A DNA stretch of 64,000 nucleotides, from the NCBI GenBank assembly GCA_035637115.1, contig DASPXV010000108.1, positions 20,448 through 84,447 on the forward strand. Reading direction: 5' to 3'. The notes under the pieces were generated by a model. It ran no database searches. It was not told the DNA's origin and saw only the letters and a list, made by a program, of their open reading frames with translations. The stretch comes from JAICSD01 sp035637115. Lineage in GTDB: Bacteria > Acidobacteriota > Vicinamibacteria > Vicinamibacterales > 2-12-FULL-66-21. A program made the translations under genes and the position numbers. Positions 16,871 to 24,579 of this stretch are shown piece after piece. How positions within the stretch are numbered: position 1 is the stretch's first letter; every line of letters begins with the position of its first letter.

Positions 16871-17641
16871 TCACGCTCGCGAGGCCAGGATGATCCAGAC
16901 GTCGGCGTCCGGATGCCACGGGCCGCCGCGGTAGTCGCCGAGCACGGCGCGGACGTGGAGTCCCGCCTTCTCGAGGCGACGTCGCATCTGCGGTACCGAC
17001 AGCGTGCGGAACGTCAGCGCGAACTTGTGAAGCCGCCTCGCGCCGCCGCGCTTCTCGACGTATTCCTGGTCGAACATCGTCAGGCCGCGCCGCCGATCCT
17101 GACGCACCGTCTCGCGCAGCGTGAGATGCGTCCTGGCGTCACGCGAACCGGAGAGCGTCACACGACGGTTGTACTCGGACCACCGAGGGAGATCAGGCAC
17201 GAGGTCGATCCCGAGAATCCCATCGCGCCGCAGCACGCCGGCCACGGCCGTCAGCGTGGCGGAGAGATCGCGCTCGCGAGTCAGCGATTGCAACATCCCG
17301 TACGGGGCCATGACGAGTCCGAAGCCGGGCCGCTTCCGAAACGGCAGATGCCGGATGTCCCCCCGCACGAAGCGCGCGCGATCGATGAGCCCGGCACGCC
17401 GCGCTTTCATCCGCGCGCGCCCGAGCATCGCTTCAGAACGGTCAATGCCCACGAGCCGCGCTCCCGACTTGAGAAGCGGCAAGGCGAGCCGGCCGGTCCC
17501 GCACCCCAGCTCGAGCACCGTCCCGATCTGCCGCTTTGCCAGGTCCTGCCAGAAGCGCACGTCCCGCCGCGCGACAGTGCGCGCGTTCTCCCAGTCGTAA
17601 AACGGCGCGTACTCGTCCCACCCCTGCCAGCCTTCGCTCAT
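16871..17641 (-). CDS. Class I SAM-dependent methyltransferase, first gene of the RiPP-like operon
   Basis: 256 aa. Starts with a YAPFYDWENA segment common in UbiE/Methyltransf_25-like enzymes. SAM motif I is VLELGCGTGRLALPLL (about residues 41-56), motif II ARLVGIDRSEAML, and GDIRHLPF follows. A divergent region of about 244 bp separates it from the plus-strand secreted-protein/Wzc operon. A second methyltransferase lies in the same operon, so two methylations (for example, of peptide and carrier) are possible. Substrate unknown. Confidence 0.85.
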   Translation of the reverse strand: MSEGWQGWDEYAPFYDWENARTVARRDVRFWQDLAKRQIGTVLELGCGTGRLALPLLKSGARLVGIDRSEAMLGRARMKARRAGLIDRARFVRGDIRHLPFRKRPGFGLVMAPYGMLQSLTRERDLSATLTAVAGVLRRDGILGIDLVPDLPRWSEYNRRVTLSGSRDARTHLTLRETVRQDRRRGLTMFDQEYVEKRGGARRLHKFALTFRTLSVPQMRRRLEKAGLHVRAVLGDYRGGPWHPDADVWIILASRA

Positions 17642-17885
17642 GGAATCAGCGGGTGTAGAGTAGCAGAACCAGCACGGGTTCAGCTATTTGCGGGAAATTG
17701 GCCGATTACAGAATTGTGCAGGAATGCGCAGTTCCGACACAGCATCCGCTCTTCAACACGGCCATTTCCGCTATAAGGCCGTGTATCATGTTGGTACGCT
17801 TGATGTAGAGGACTACACCTGGATCTACATCGCAGTTAAGTCACTGCGCCCCGGCCCGGCCCGTGCCGATAATGGTCATACATAC
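17642..17885. promoter_or_regulatory. Divergent control region between RiPP-like and Wzc operons
   Basis: 244 bp without a supported gene, between divergent starts (17641 minus, 17886 plus), so promoters of both operons should lie here. Two perfect inverted repeats are visible: ACACGGCC/GGCCGTGT at 17756-17763 and 17777-17784, and GATGTAG/CTACATC at 17802-17808 and 17825-17831. A TATCAT hexamer overlaps the first repeat (17784-17789) and could be a plus-strand -10, but no well-spaced -35 was found. Either dyad could be an operator or a leader-RNA hairpin. Confidence 0.4.
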
Positions 17886-18389
17886 GTGAAGTCCATCCTT
17901 GCCGCCGTCGCAATGACTGCTTCGGTCGCGGCAGTGAGCGCTGCCGGGCCGCCGCCTGCCCGAGTGGCGGCCAGGGCTGCGGCGACGTCCGCCCGGTCGA
18001 CATCGGTGATGGGCGCAGCCTGGAACCAGGACAACGCCCCAATTCCGGGCGCCCGCCTGCAACTCCGCAACCTCGTGAGCGGAAAGCTCGCCGGCACGAC
18101 GGTCGCCGACGAGGCGGGGCGGTTTTCATTCTCCAACATCGAGGGCGGCACCTACGTCGTCGAACTCGTCGGAACCAACGGAAAGATCGTCACCGTCGGA
18201 CACGCGTTCGTGATTGCGCCGGGTGAGGCGGTCGCGACCTTCGTCCGCCTTGGATCGAAGGTCCCCTGGTTCAATGGATTCTTCAGCAATTCAGCGGCGG
18301 CCGCCGCGTCCAGCGCGGCCAGCCAGGGCATCACTGCCCTCGCGCCCGTGCAGCTGCCGCTGAGCGCACCCGGTTCCGGCTCGCAATAA
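17886..18389 (+). CDS. Secreted small protein with a carboxypeptidase-regulatory-like (beta-sandwich) domain
   Basis: 167 aa from GTG 17886; this start gives a clean signal peptide (MKSILAAVAMTASVAAVSAA). Residues about 45-105 (PIPGARLQLRNLVSGKLAGT, then DEAGRFSFSNIEGGTYVVEL) are a typical CarboxypepD_reg/SdrD-B fold that binds or scaffolds at the cell surface. The C-terminus is Ala/Ser-rich and ends in a Pro/Ser/Gly tail. It sits 6 bp upstream of the Wzc gene and was probably recruited as a periplasmic or surface partner of the polysaccharide machine. An upstream ATG at 17688 reads through the promoter-like region and is rejected. Confidence 0.75.
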   Translation: MKSILAAVAMTASVAAVSAAGPPPARVAARAAATSARSTSVMGAAWNQDNAPIPGARLQLRNLVSGKLAGTTVADEAGRFSFSNIEGGTYVVELVGTNGKIVTVGHAFVIAPGEAVATFVRLGSKVPWFNGFFSNSAAAAASSAASQGITALAPVQLPLSAPGSGSQ

Positions 18390-18395
18390 CCGCCG

Positions 18396-20669
18396 ATGTT
18401 CGACACGCAGGAACTTCGCGCCCAGATGCCGTCGGACGTGGCGGGCGCATCAGCATCCGTGCAGCTGCCCGCGCCCGGGCCGCAGCCGGTACACCTGCTC
18501 GACCGGTTAAATGCGGTCTTCCGCCATCGCCGCCTCGCGGGCGTCGCGTTCGCGCTCGTCGTCACGGCGATGATGGTGCAGACCTACTCCACTATCCCGG
18601 TCTACCAGGCGTTCTCGAAAGTCCAGATCCAGGACGAGCGGACGACGCAGATCGGCACGCTGAACGCGAACGATCCGGCGTTCTGGCAGGATGCCGAGCC
18701 GTACTACCGCACGCAGTACAGCATCATCGAGAGCCGCGGACTCGCGCGACGCGTCGTGCGCAAGTTGAATCTCGCGGGCAATCCGCTCTTCAACGGTTCA
18801 GCCCCCGCTCCGCGCGATCCGATCTCGCTCGCACGCCAGGCGCGCGCCGCTGCGGGGACGAAACTGCGATCCATGTTTTCCGGACCGCCGCCGGCCGCCG
18901 CCGCGCCCGCGCTTGACGAGTCAGAACAGGAAGCGCGGCTGATCAGCGCCTTCCTCGGCGGCCTGCACGTCCAGCCCGAAACGTCGACGCGTCTCGTTCG
19001 CATCGTGTACCAGCACAGCGATCCGCGCTTCGCGGCGCTGGCGGCCAACACGGTCGCCGAGGAGTATGCGCAGCAGAACATCGATCTGCGCCTCGCGAAC
19101 ACACAGAAGACACTGAAGTGGCTCGGCGAGGAGCTGGAGCGGTACCAACAGCAACTGTCCGAGAGCGAAGCCGCGCTGACGCAGTATCGCGAACAGCACA
19201 ACGCGGGCTCGCTCGAAGAGAAGCAGAACCTTGTTGTTTCGCGCCTGAACCAGCTGAACGACACGCTCACGAAGGCGCGGAATGAACGCGTGAGCAAGCA
19301 GGCGATCTACGACCAGTTGAAGCGCGCAGATCCCAACAGCGACGCGATCGACAACTTCCCTGTCGTCGGCACCAATTCGGCCGTCGTTGAGGCGAAGAAC
19401 AATCTCGCGACGCTGAATGCGACCAAGGCGAGCTACGCGGGCCGATACCTTGCGGATCATCCGAAGATGATCGACGTCAACACGCAGATCGACAACGCGA
19501 AGCGCAGGCTGGTGGCGGAACGGACGAAGGTCCTTGAACACATCCGGAACGACTACAGCGCGGTTCTCGCGCAGGAGCGCAGTTTTGCCGGGCAGCTGCA
19601 GGAGCAGCAGGCGGCAGTCAACGATCTCGACAAAAAGGGCGGAGACTATAAGATTCTGCAGCGCAAGGCGGACTCCGAGCGCACGGTCTACCAGACGCTC
19701 CTGCAGCAGCAGAAGGAACTGTCGGTCGTGGCAAACAGCCGCGCCAACAACGTGCAGGTCATGGACCGCGCGGAAGTTCCGGGCGCGCCAATCCTGCCCA
19801 ATCCGCGTAAAGACTGGATCACCGCGATCCTCGCGGGTCTCACGCTCGCCGTCGGCCTCGCGTTCGGGATCGAATACCTGGACGACACGGTGAAGACCCC
19901 CGAGGACATCCGCCGCCTGAATCTCCCGCTGCTCGGCCTCGTACCCGCGGTCCGCGGCGACCGCGTACCGGTGCTGACGCAGGCCGTGCCGCATGACTTC
20001 GGCGAGGCGTTCCGCTCGCTGCGCACGTCGCTGGTGTTCACGAGCGGCGCGCAGGGCACGCGGATGATCGCCGTCACGAGCAGCCAGCCGCTCGAGGGCA
20101 AGACGACGACGGCGTGCAACCTGGCCACCGCGCTCGCGCTCGGCGGATCGCGCGTGCTGCTGATCGACGCGGACATGCGGCGTCCGGGCATGCACAAGAC
20201 GATGGGCCTGCAGAATGGGATAGGGCTGTCGCACATCCTCGTCGGCCAGGCGCGCGTCCGCGACGCCGTGCAGCGCACGAGCGAGCCGAACCTGCTCGTC
20301 ATTTCCGCGGGACGAACGCCCCCGAACCCATCAGAGCTGCTGTCGTCGGAGCGGATGAAGAGCCTGCTCACGAACCTGCAGGTCGGGCCGTTCGACTGGG
20401 TCATCATCGATACCCCGCCCGTGCTCGCCGTCACGGATGCCGTAATCCTCGCGCAGTACGTGTCGGGGGTCGTTTTCGTCGTTGGCTCGGAAATGACGCG
20501 GCGCATGCACACGCAGCGCGCCCTGGAGACGCTGCAGTCGGGTCATCCGCGCAGCATCACGGTGGTGCTGAACCGCGTTGACTTCAACCGCAACAAGTAC
20601 TACTACTCTCGCTACTACGGCTATCAGTACAAGAGCTACTACGGACAGTCCCAGCAGGGCGCGGCTTAA
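18396..20669 (+). CDS. Wzc-like polysaccharide co-polymerase and tyrosine autokinase
   Basis: 757 aa. N-terminal Wzz domain between two membrane segments (about residues 48-66 and 462-482), with a long coiled-coil periplasmic part (about 220-400). The cytoplasmic BY-kinase has Walker A SQPLEGKTTT, Walker A' VLLIDADMRRPG and Walker B FDWVIIDTPP. The C-terminus is a tyrosine cluster (YYYSRYYGYQYKSYYG), the expected autophosphorylation tail. It should control chain length and export together with the outer-membrane Wza-like protein encoded at 41517. The last 92 bp overlap the next gene's annotated start. Confidence 0.92.
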   Translation: MFDTQELRAQMPSDVAGASASVQLPAPGPQPVHLLDRLNAVFRHRRLAGVAFALVVTAMMVQTYSTIPVYQAFSKVQIQDERTTQIGTLNANDPAFWQDAEPYYRTQYSIIESRGLARRVVRKLNLAGNPLFNGSAPAPRDPISLARQARAAAGTKLRSMFSGPPPAAAAPALDESEQEARLISAFLGGLHVQPETSTRLVRIVYQHSDPRFAALAANTVAEEYAQQNIDLRLANTQKTLKWLGEELERYQQQLSESEAALTQYREQHNAGSLEEKQNLVVSRLNQLNDTLTKARNERVSKQAIYDQLKRADPNSDAIDNFPVVGTNSAVVEAKNNLATLNATKASYAGRYLADHPKMIDVNTQIDNAKRRLVAERTKVLEHIRNDYSAVLAQERSFAGQLQEQQAAVNDLDKKGGDYKILQRKADSERTVYQTLLQQQKELSVVANSRANNVQVMDRAEVPGAPILPNPRKDWITAILAGLTLAVGLAFGIEYLDDTVKTPEDIRRLNLPLLGLVPAVRGDRVPVLTQAVPHDFGEAFRSLRTSLVFTSGAQGTRMIAVTSSQPLEGKTTTACNLATALALGGSRVLLIDADMRRPGMHKTMGLQNGIGLSHILVGQARVRDAVQRTSEPNLLVISAGRTPPNPSELLSSERMKSLLTNLQVGPFDWVIIDTPPVLAVTDAVILAQYVSGVVFVVGSEMTRRMHTQRALETLQSGHPRSITVVLNRVDFNRNKYYYSRYYGYQYKSYYGQSQQGAA

Positions 20670-22029
20670 CACACCGCGCGCCGAGTGGGGCGCGCGCGCG
20701 ATCGTCCTGCTGATCGGCGTCACCGCCTTCCTCTTTGCCGGCAGTTACCTTTCGACGCTGATCTTTCCGGCACTGCTTTGTGCGCTGCTGACGATCATGT
20801 ATCGCCCGTGGGCGGGCCCCGACGTGTCGCCGGCGCTCGATCGAACACTCCTTGTCGTTGCCGCTGCGATCGCGCTGCAACTCGTGCCTCTGCCCTCGTT
20901 CGTCATCGATCGCCTGTCCCCCACCGCGCGCACGATCTGGCAGAGCCTCAGCCTCGGTCCAGTTAGCGGACCGCTTCCCATCAGCGTCGACCTGTCGTTC
21001 ACCGCTTGGGCGCTGGGCATCTACGCGGGAGCGATCGCCATCTTTTTTGTGTCGCGCCAGGTGTTCGCGGAAGGCGGCGTGCGCATCGTCGCGCGTGGAA
21101 TCGGGACGGTCGGTCTGCTGCTCTCGGCCGAGTGCCTGGCGCAGGATGCGACGGCCCATGGGTTGATGTACTGGCGCTGGAAGCCGCCATTCGAAGTCGC
21201 TTATCCGTTCGGGCCCTTTCTCAATCGCAATCATTTCGCGACGTGGGTCGTGATGGCCGTGCCGACGGCGTTCGGATATCTCCTCGCGCACGGCTCAGCG
21301 CATGCGCGCCGGCGGACGGACCGGATCACGTGGCACCAGGCGCTGCTGGAGCTGCTGGACGGCCGCTCGATCTGGCTCGCCGCGGCAATCTGCCTTATGC
21401 TCGTGGGGCTTGTCGCGTCGTTGTCGCGGGCCGGCATGCTCGGGTTAGTTGCCGCGCTCGTGGTCGCAATCTATTTGCGTGGCAGGAGCGCGGACGCGCC
21501 GGCGTCAGGGTGGGCGCTCGCCGCGCTCGGCCTGGCGGCGCTCGCGGCAGTCATTCGTATCAATCCGCTGGAGCTCTATCACCGTTTCGGCGCCGCGGGG
21601 ATCGCGGCGAGCGGCCGGCTGGAGATCTGGCGCGCCACGCTGCCCGTGGTGAAAGATTTCTGGCTGACCGGCGCCGGCGCCGGCACCTTCGAGACGGTCA
21701 TGCTCGTGTACCAGCGCGCGCCATCGTTGTTCAGGATCAACGCAGCGCATAACCACTACCTGCAGGTCGTCGCCGAAGGAGGCCTCCTGGTCGGCCTGCC
21801 CGTTGCCGCGGCGGCGTGGCTTTTCGTCCGCGACGCTTGGCACGCGCTCGATCGCGATCAGTCCGGCATGTACCTCCTTCGCGTCGGAGCTTTCAGCGGA
21901 CTCGTCGGCGCCGCGGTGCAGAGCCTCTGGGAAACAGGAGTAGCGACACCCGCGAATGCGATTCTTGCGGCGGTTCTCGCCGGCGTTGTGATGCATCGAT
22001 CCGCCAGGCCCGTGAGGGTGAGCGACTGA
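20578..22029 (+). CDS. O-antigen ligase/polymerase-like membrane protein
   Basis: 483 aa with about ten hydrophobic segments. The Wzy_C/O-antigen-ligase signature appears as a large loop with LEIWRATLPVVKDFWLTGAG followed by AHNHYLQVVAEGG, including the conserved His. It would polymerise or ligate undecaprenol-linked repeats. The annotated ATG overlaps the Wzc tyrosine tail by 92 bp. No nearer in-frame ATG, GTG or TTG precedes the first membrane segment, so either the overlap is real or a rare start near 20670 is used. Confidence 0.8.
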   Translation: MTSTATSTTTLATTAISTRATTDSPSRARLNTPRAEWGARAIVLLIGVTAFLFAGSYLSTLIFPALLCALLTIMYRPWAGPDVSPALDRTLLVVAAAIALQLVPLPSFVIDRLSPTARTIWQSLSLGPVSGPLPISVDLSFTAWALGIYAGAIAIFFVSRQVFAEGGVRIVARGIGTVGLLLSAECLAQDATAHGLMYWRWKPPFEVAYPFGPFLNRNHFATWVVMAVPTAFGYLLAHGSAHARRRTDRITWHQALLELLDGRSIWLAAAICLMLVGLVASLSRAGMLGLVAALVVAIYLRGRSADAPASGWALAALGLAALAAVIRINPLELYHRFGAAGIAASGRLEIWRATLPVVKDFWLTGAGAGTFETVMLVYQRAPSLFRINAAHNHYLQVVAEGGLLVGLPVAAAAWLFVRDAWHALDRDQSGMYLLRVGAFSGLVGAAVQSLWETGVATPANAILAAVLAGVVMHRSARPVRVSD

Positions 22030-22030
22030 C

Positions 22031-22759
22031 ATGTCGCTCCGTCTTGGTTTCGACGTCGACGGCGTGCTTGCAGACTTTCGCGCGGCGTTTCGCGCCGTTG
22101 CGACGCGCATCACACACGGGGATCCGCACGACTTCGACGACATGTCCTCGCCGCAGAGCGACGTGCCGTTGTCGCAGGACGAGGTGCGACGCGTCTGGGA
22201 TCACATCGCGAAAACGCCGAACTGGTGGATGGAGATCGAGGCGTACGAGCCGGAACAGATCGCGCGGCTCTACGGGCTGGCGAGGGCGGCCGGGTGGGAG
22301 GTCTTTTTCCTGACGAAGCGGCCCCCGTCCGCAGGGGACTCCGTGCAGTTCCAGACCCAGTGGTGGATCGAGCGGTTCGGCTTCTATCTGCCGTCAGTGC
22401 TGACAGTGCCGGGCTCGCGGGGAGAGATCGCGAACGCGCTCAGGCTCGATCTGATCCTCGACGACCAGTTGATCAACTGCGTCGAGGTCGTAAGCGCGTC
22501 GACGACGAAAGCGATCCTGATGCAGCGCACGGTGGATGCCGTCGCGCGCGATCACGCGACGAGCCGGGGAATCGGTGTCGTGTCAAACCTGGCGGATGCG
22601 CTCGGCGTCATGGAGCGGCTGCAGGACGTGCTCGCCCACAAGCGCGGGCGGCTGCTCCGTCTTACAGACTGGTTTTCGAGGGCGCCCGGGATGCAGACGC
22701 TTCCGCAGAATCCGCGCGCCATCCGGCCGGTTCCTCCCGTCGACCGCTCCCATCGGTAG
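22031..22759 (+). CDS. HAD-superfamily 5'-nucleotidase-like phosphatase
   Basis: 242 aa. HAD motif I is FDVDGVLADF at residues 7-16 (nucleophile and acid Asp). Motif II is likely FLTKRPPSAG, and motif III/IV is LILDDQLINC near residue 140. This order and the start resemble NT5C-type deoxyribonucleotidases, but a sugar-phosphate substrate is equally possible in a polysaccharide locus. It starts 1 bp after the upstream stop. Its 3' end overlaps the convergent nucleotidyltransferase-like gene by 98 bp. Confidence 0.75.
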   Translation: MSLRLGFDVDGVLADFRAAFRAVATRITHGDPHDFDDMSSPQSDVPLSQDEVRRVWDHIAKTPNWWMEIEAYEPEQIARLYGLARAAGWEVFFLTKRPPSAGDSVQFQTQWWIERFGFYLPSVLTVPGSRGEIANALRLDLILDDQLINCVEVVSASTTKAILMQRTVDAVARDHATSRGIGVVSNLADALGVMERLQDVLAHKRGRLLRLTDWFSRAPGMQTLPQNPRAIRPVPPVDRSHR

Positions 22760-23780
22760 GCGCGCTCCACTTCAACGCTCCCGCGGCCGCGCGACGCGCA
22801 TACGAAAACGGCAGCCATTCAGCGCGGTTTGTGATGGCGCGCATGTACTCGGCATCGGGCCAGAGATGCTCTCGCAGGAGCGTCAGCCGCTCGCCCCATC
22901 CGTTCGAGACCCGCAGGTCGAGCCACAATTCATCGACTCGTCGCGATGCGCGCAGCAGTTGTGCGCTCGGCTCGTGCGCTGCCGCATGCTCATGGAGCCG
23001 CTGCGCCAGCTCGTAAAGTCGCGGGCTGCCAAAATGCATTTGGGCGCGCTGCAGCGCTGCCGCGCATACCGCAGTAATTCGTCCCGCCACCGCGCATTCA
23101 ACAAACGCGTTCACGCCGGCCTCGTCGAGCGCCCGAACGAGCGCGGCGATCTCGTAGAACCAGAGGAGCAGCGGATCTTCGCGGTGGTGTGCGACGACGT
23201 GAACGCAGGCGATTAAGAGCGCGTGCGGCAACGCGGGCCCCCACGCAGCGGAACCAAGCTCGGGAATCGGAACGGCGCTCGCCCGAAGCGTGTCCGCGCT
23301 CATCACGTCCCTGAACACTAACGGCGAGGCGATTCGCCAGTGGACGTCGAGCGCATGCTCGACATCCGCATCGTCGCGTCGTATGAAGTGGGATTGTCCG
23401 AGGATGAGCGTGCCGCGCACGTGTACCAGACGTTCGTAGCCGAGTTCCTGCAGCGCGCGGGAGGCGCGTTCCTCTTCTTCCTGCGCGATCACCAGGTCCG
23501 TATCCGATCGCGGTCGAAGCGCAGGGGATTCGTAGAGCACATGCGCGAGGTGCGCCCCCTTGATGATGATTGGGCGCAGTCCCGCGGTCGCGAGCGCGTC
23601 AAGAACGCGGCGCAGTTCCTTTGTTCGTAGCAGGGACAGCGCCTCGTACCCCGCGAGCAGCGCTTTGAGGCGATCGGCGTCGGCGGGCAGCGCCTGCACG
23701 GCCAGCGCTGACCGCGCGAGCAGCGCGTCCACGCCATGCGCGTGCGCGAAGTCCAGCAACGCTTCTGTGTCGGCTTGCAT
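22662..23780 (-). CDS. Nucleotidyltransferase-fold protein (PF14907-like)
   Basis: 372 aa. The block IIIKGAHLAHVLYESPALRP ... SDTDLVI is the signature of this uncharacterised family: a nucleotidyltransferase-like core with the D-x-D pair in RSDTDLV. A conserved ALDVHWRI and HVVAHHRED region follows. Such proteins often neighbour PqqD, HprK-like kinases and lasso or exopolysaccharide genes, as here, although the RiPP operon lies about 5 kb away. The target of any nucleotidyl transfer is unknown. The C-terminal 33 residues are antisense to the HAD gene and low-complexity. Confidence 0.75.
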   Translation of the reverse strand: MQADTEALLDFAHAHGVDALLARSALAVQALPADADRLKALLAGYEALSLLRTKELRRVLDALATAGLRPIIIKGAHLAHVLYESPALRPRSDTDLVIAQEEEERASRALQELGYERLVHVRGTLILGQSHFIRRDDADVEHALDVHWRIASPLVFRDVMSADTLRASAVPIPELGSAAWGPALPHALLIACVHVVAHHREDPLLLWFYEIAALVRALDEAGVNAFVECAVAGRITAVCAAALQRAQMHFGSPRLYELAQRLHEHAAAHEPSAQLLRASRRVDELWLDLRVSNGWGERLTLLREHLWPDAEYMRAITNRAEWLPFSYARRAAAGALKWSAPTDGSGRREEPAGWRADSAEASASRAPSKTSL

Positions 23781-24478
23781 TACGCCCTCGGCGTGCAGAT
23801 GAACCAGGCCTGGCTGTTCAGCAGCGATCGAGTGAGCGGAACGGGCGAGAACGTACGCCGCTCGATGATGAGGCGTTCGCCGATTTCACGTTCCACGTCG
23901 CGCCACTCGAAACCTTTATGTCCGTAGTACATGAAGGGTCCAGTGGCCCCTTCTCCGTCGTAGACGACCCGAGAGACCGGCAATCCAGCGACGGAGCGCG
24001 CCATCTCTATCGGCGAGTATCGCTCGCGATGAGCGTAGTCCCCGAGGCGGCGCAGACCGGCGACCGCACGAACGAGCTGTTTCCCGAGGACGCTCGGGCC
24101 GGTTTCAATTGGAACGCTGACGACGACGCGTCCGCCCGGCGCGCAGAGGGTTGCCAGCTCCTGAATGATATGCCGCCGTTCCGGCTCGAGACAGTGCTCG
24201 AGAACCTCCATGCAGGTGACAATGTTCCACGTGCGAGCGTCGGATGAGCCGAGATCGCGCGTGAGCGCGAAACTGACTCCGGGCAGATCGCCGAGGCGCG
24301 TGCGGCAACCTTCGATCTGCCCGGGCTCCACGTCTACGCCGCGGGTTGCGGCGAATGTCGCGTGCACCATCGCGACGAACGTCCCGTCGCCACAACCGTA
24401 GTCCAGCAGCCGCCCGCCCGCGTAAGGCTCGACCAGGCGCCGCGCCAGATCGAACCGGCTGCCGTGGCTCCAGGCCAC
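23780..24478 (-). CDS. Class I SAM methyltransferase with an unresolved start
   Basis: Core 232 aa from GTG 24478. SAM motif LLDYGCGDGTFVAMV, then a ROVDVEP-type acidic strand and TCMEVLEHC place it with Methyltransf_11/23 enzymes. The frame stays open upstream and encodes DRIAGGHYARKQIHCPSRV, which looks like the family's usual N-terminus, but it has no ATG, GTG or TTG back to the FAD gene. A CTG at 24583 overlapping that gene's stop (CTGA) would give 267 aa and matches the locus's habit of 4-bp overlaps. The 3' end abuts the nucleotidyltransferase-like start. Substrate probably a lipid or sugar intermediate. Confidence 0.75.
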   Translation of the reverse strand: MAWSHGSRFDLARRLVEPYAGGRLLDYGCGDGTFVAMVHATFAATRGVDVEPGQIEGCRTRLGDLPGVSFALTRDLGSSDARTWNIVTCMEVLEHCLEPERRHIIQELATLCAPGGRVVVSVPIETGPSVLGKQLVRAVAGLRRLGDYAHRERYSPIEMARSVAGLPVSRVVYDGEGATGPFMYYGHKGFEWRDVEREIGERLIIERRTFSPVPLTRSLLNSQAWFICTPRA

Positions 24479-24579
24479 GACGCGGCTCGGGCAGTGAATC
24501 TGCTTGCGCGCGTAGTGGCCTCCGGCGATCCGATCGGCGTCTACGCTATCGCTTTTGGTATCGCGAGTAGGAACGGGCG

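Noticed and set aside
18921..20234. 437-aa minus-strand frame opposite the Wzc gene
   Set aside because: Shadow frame of the Wzz/BY-kinase coding sequence, composition typical of antisense.
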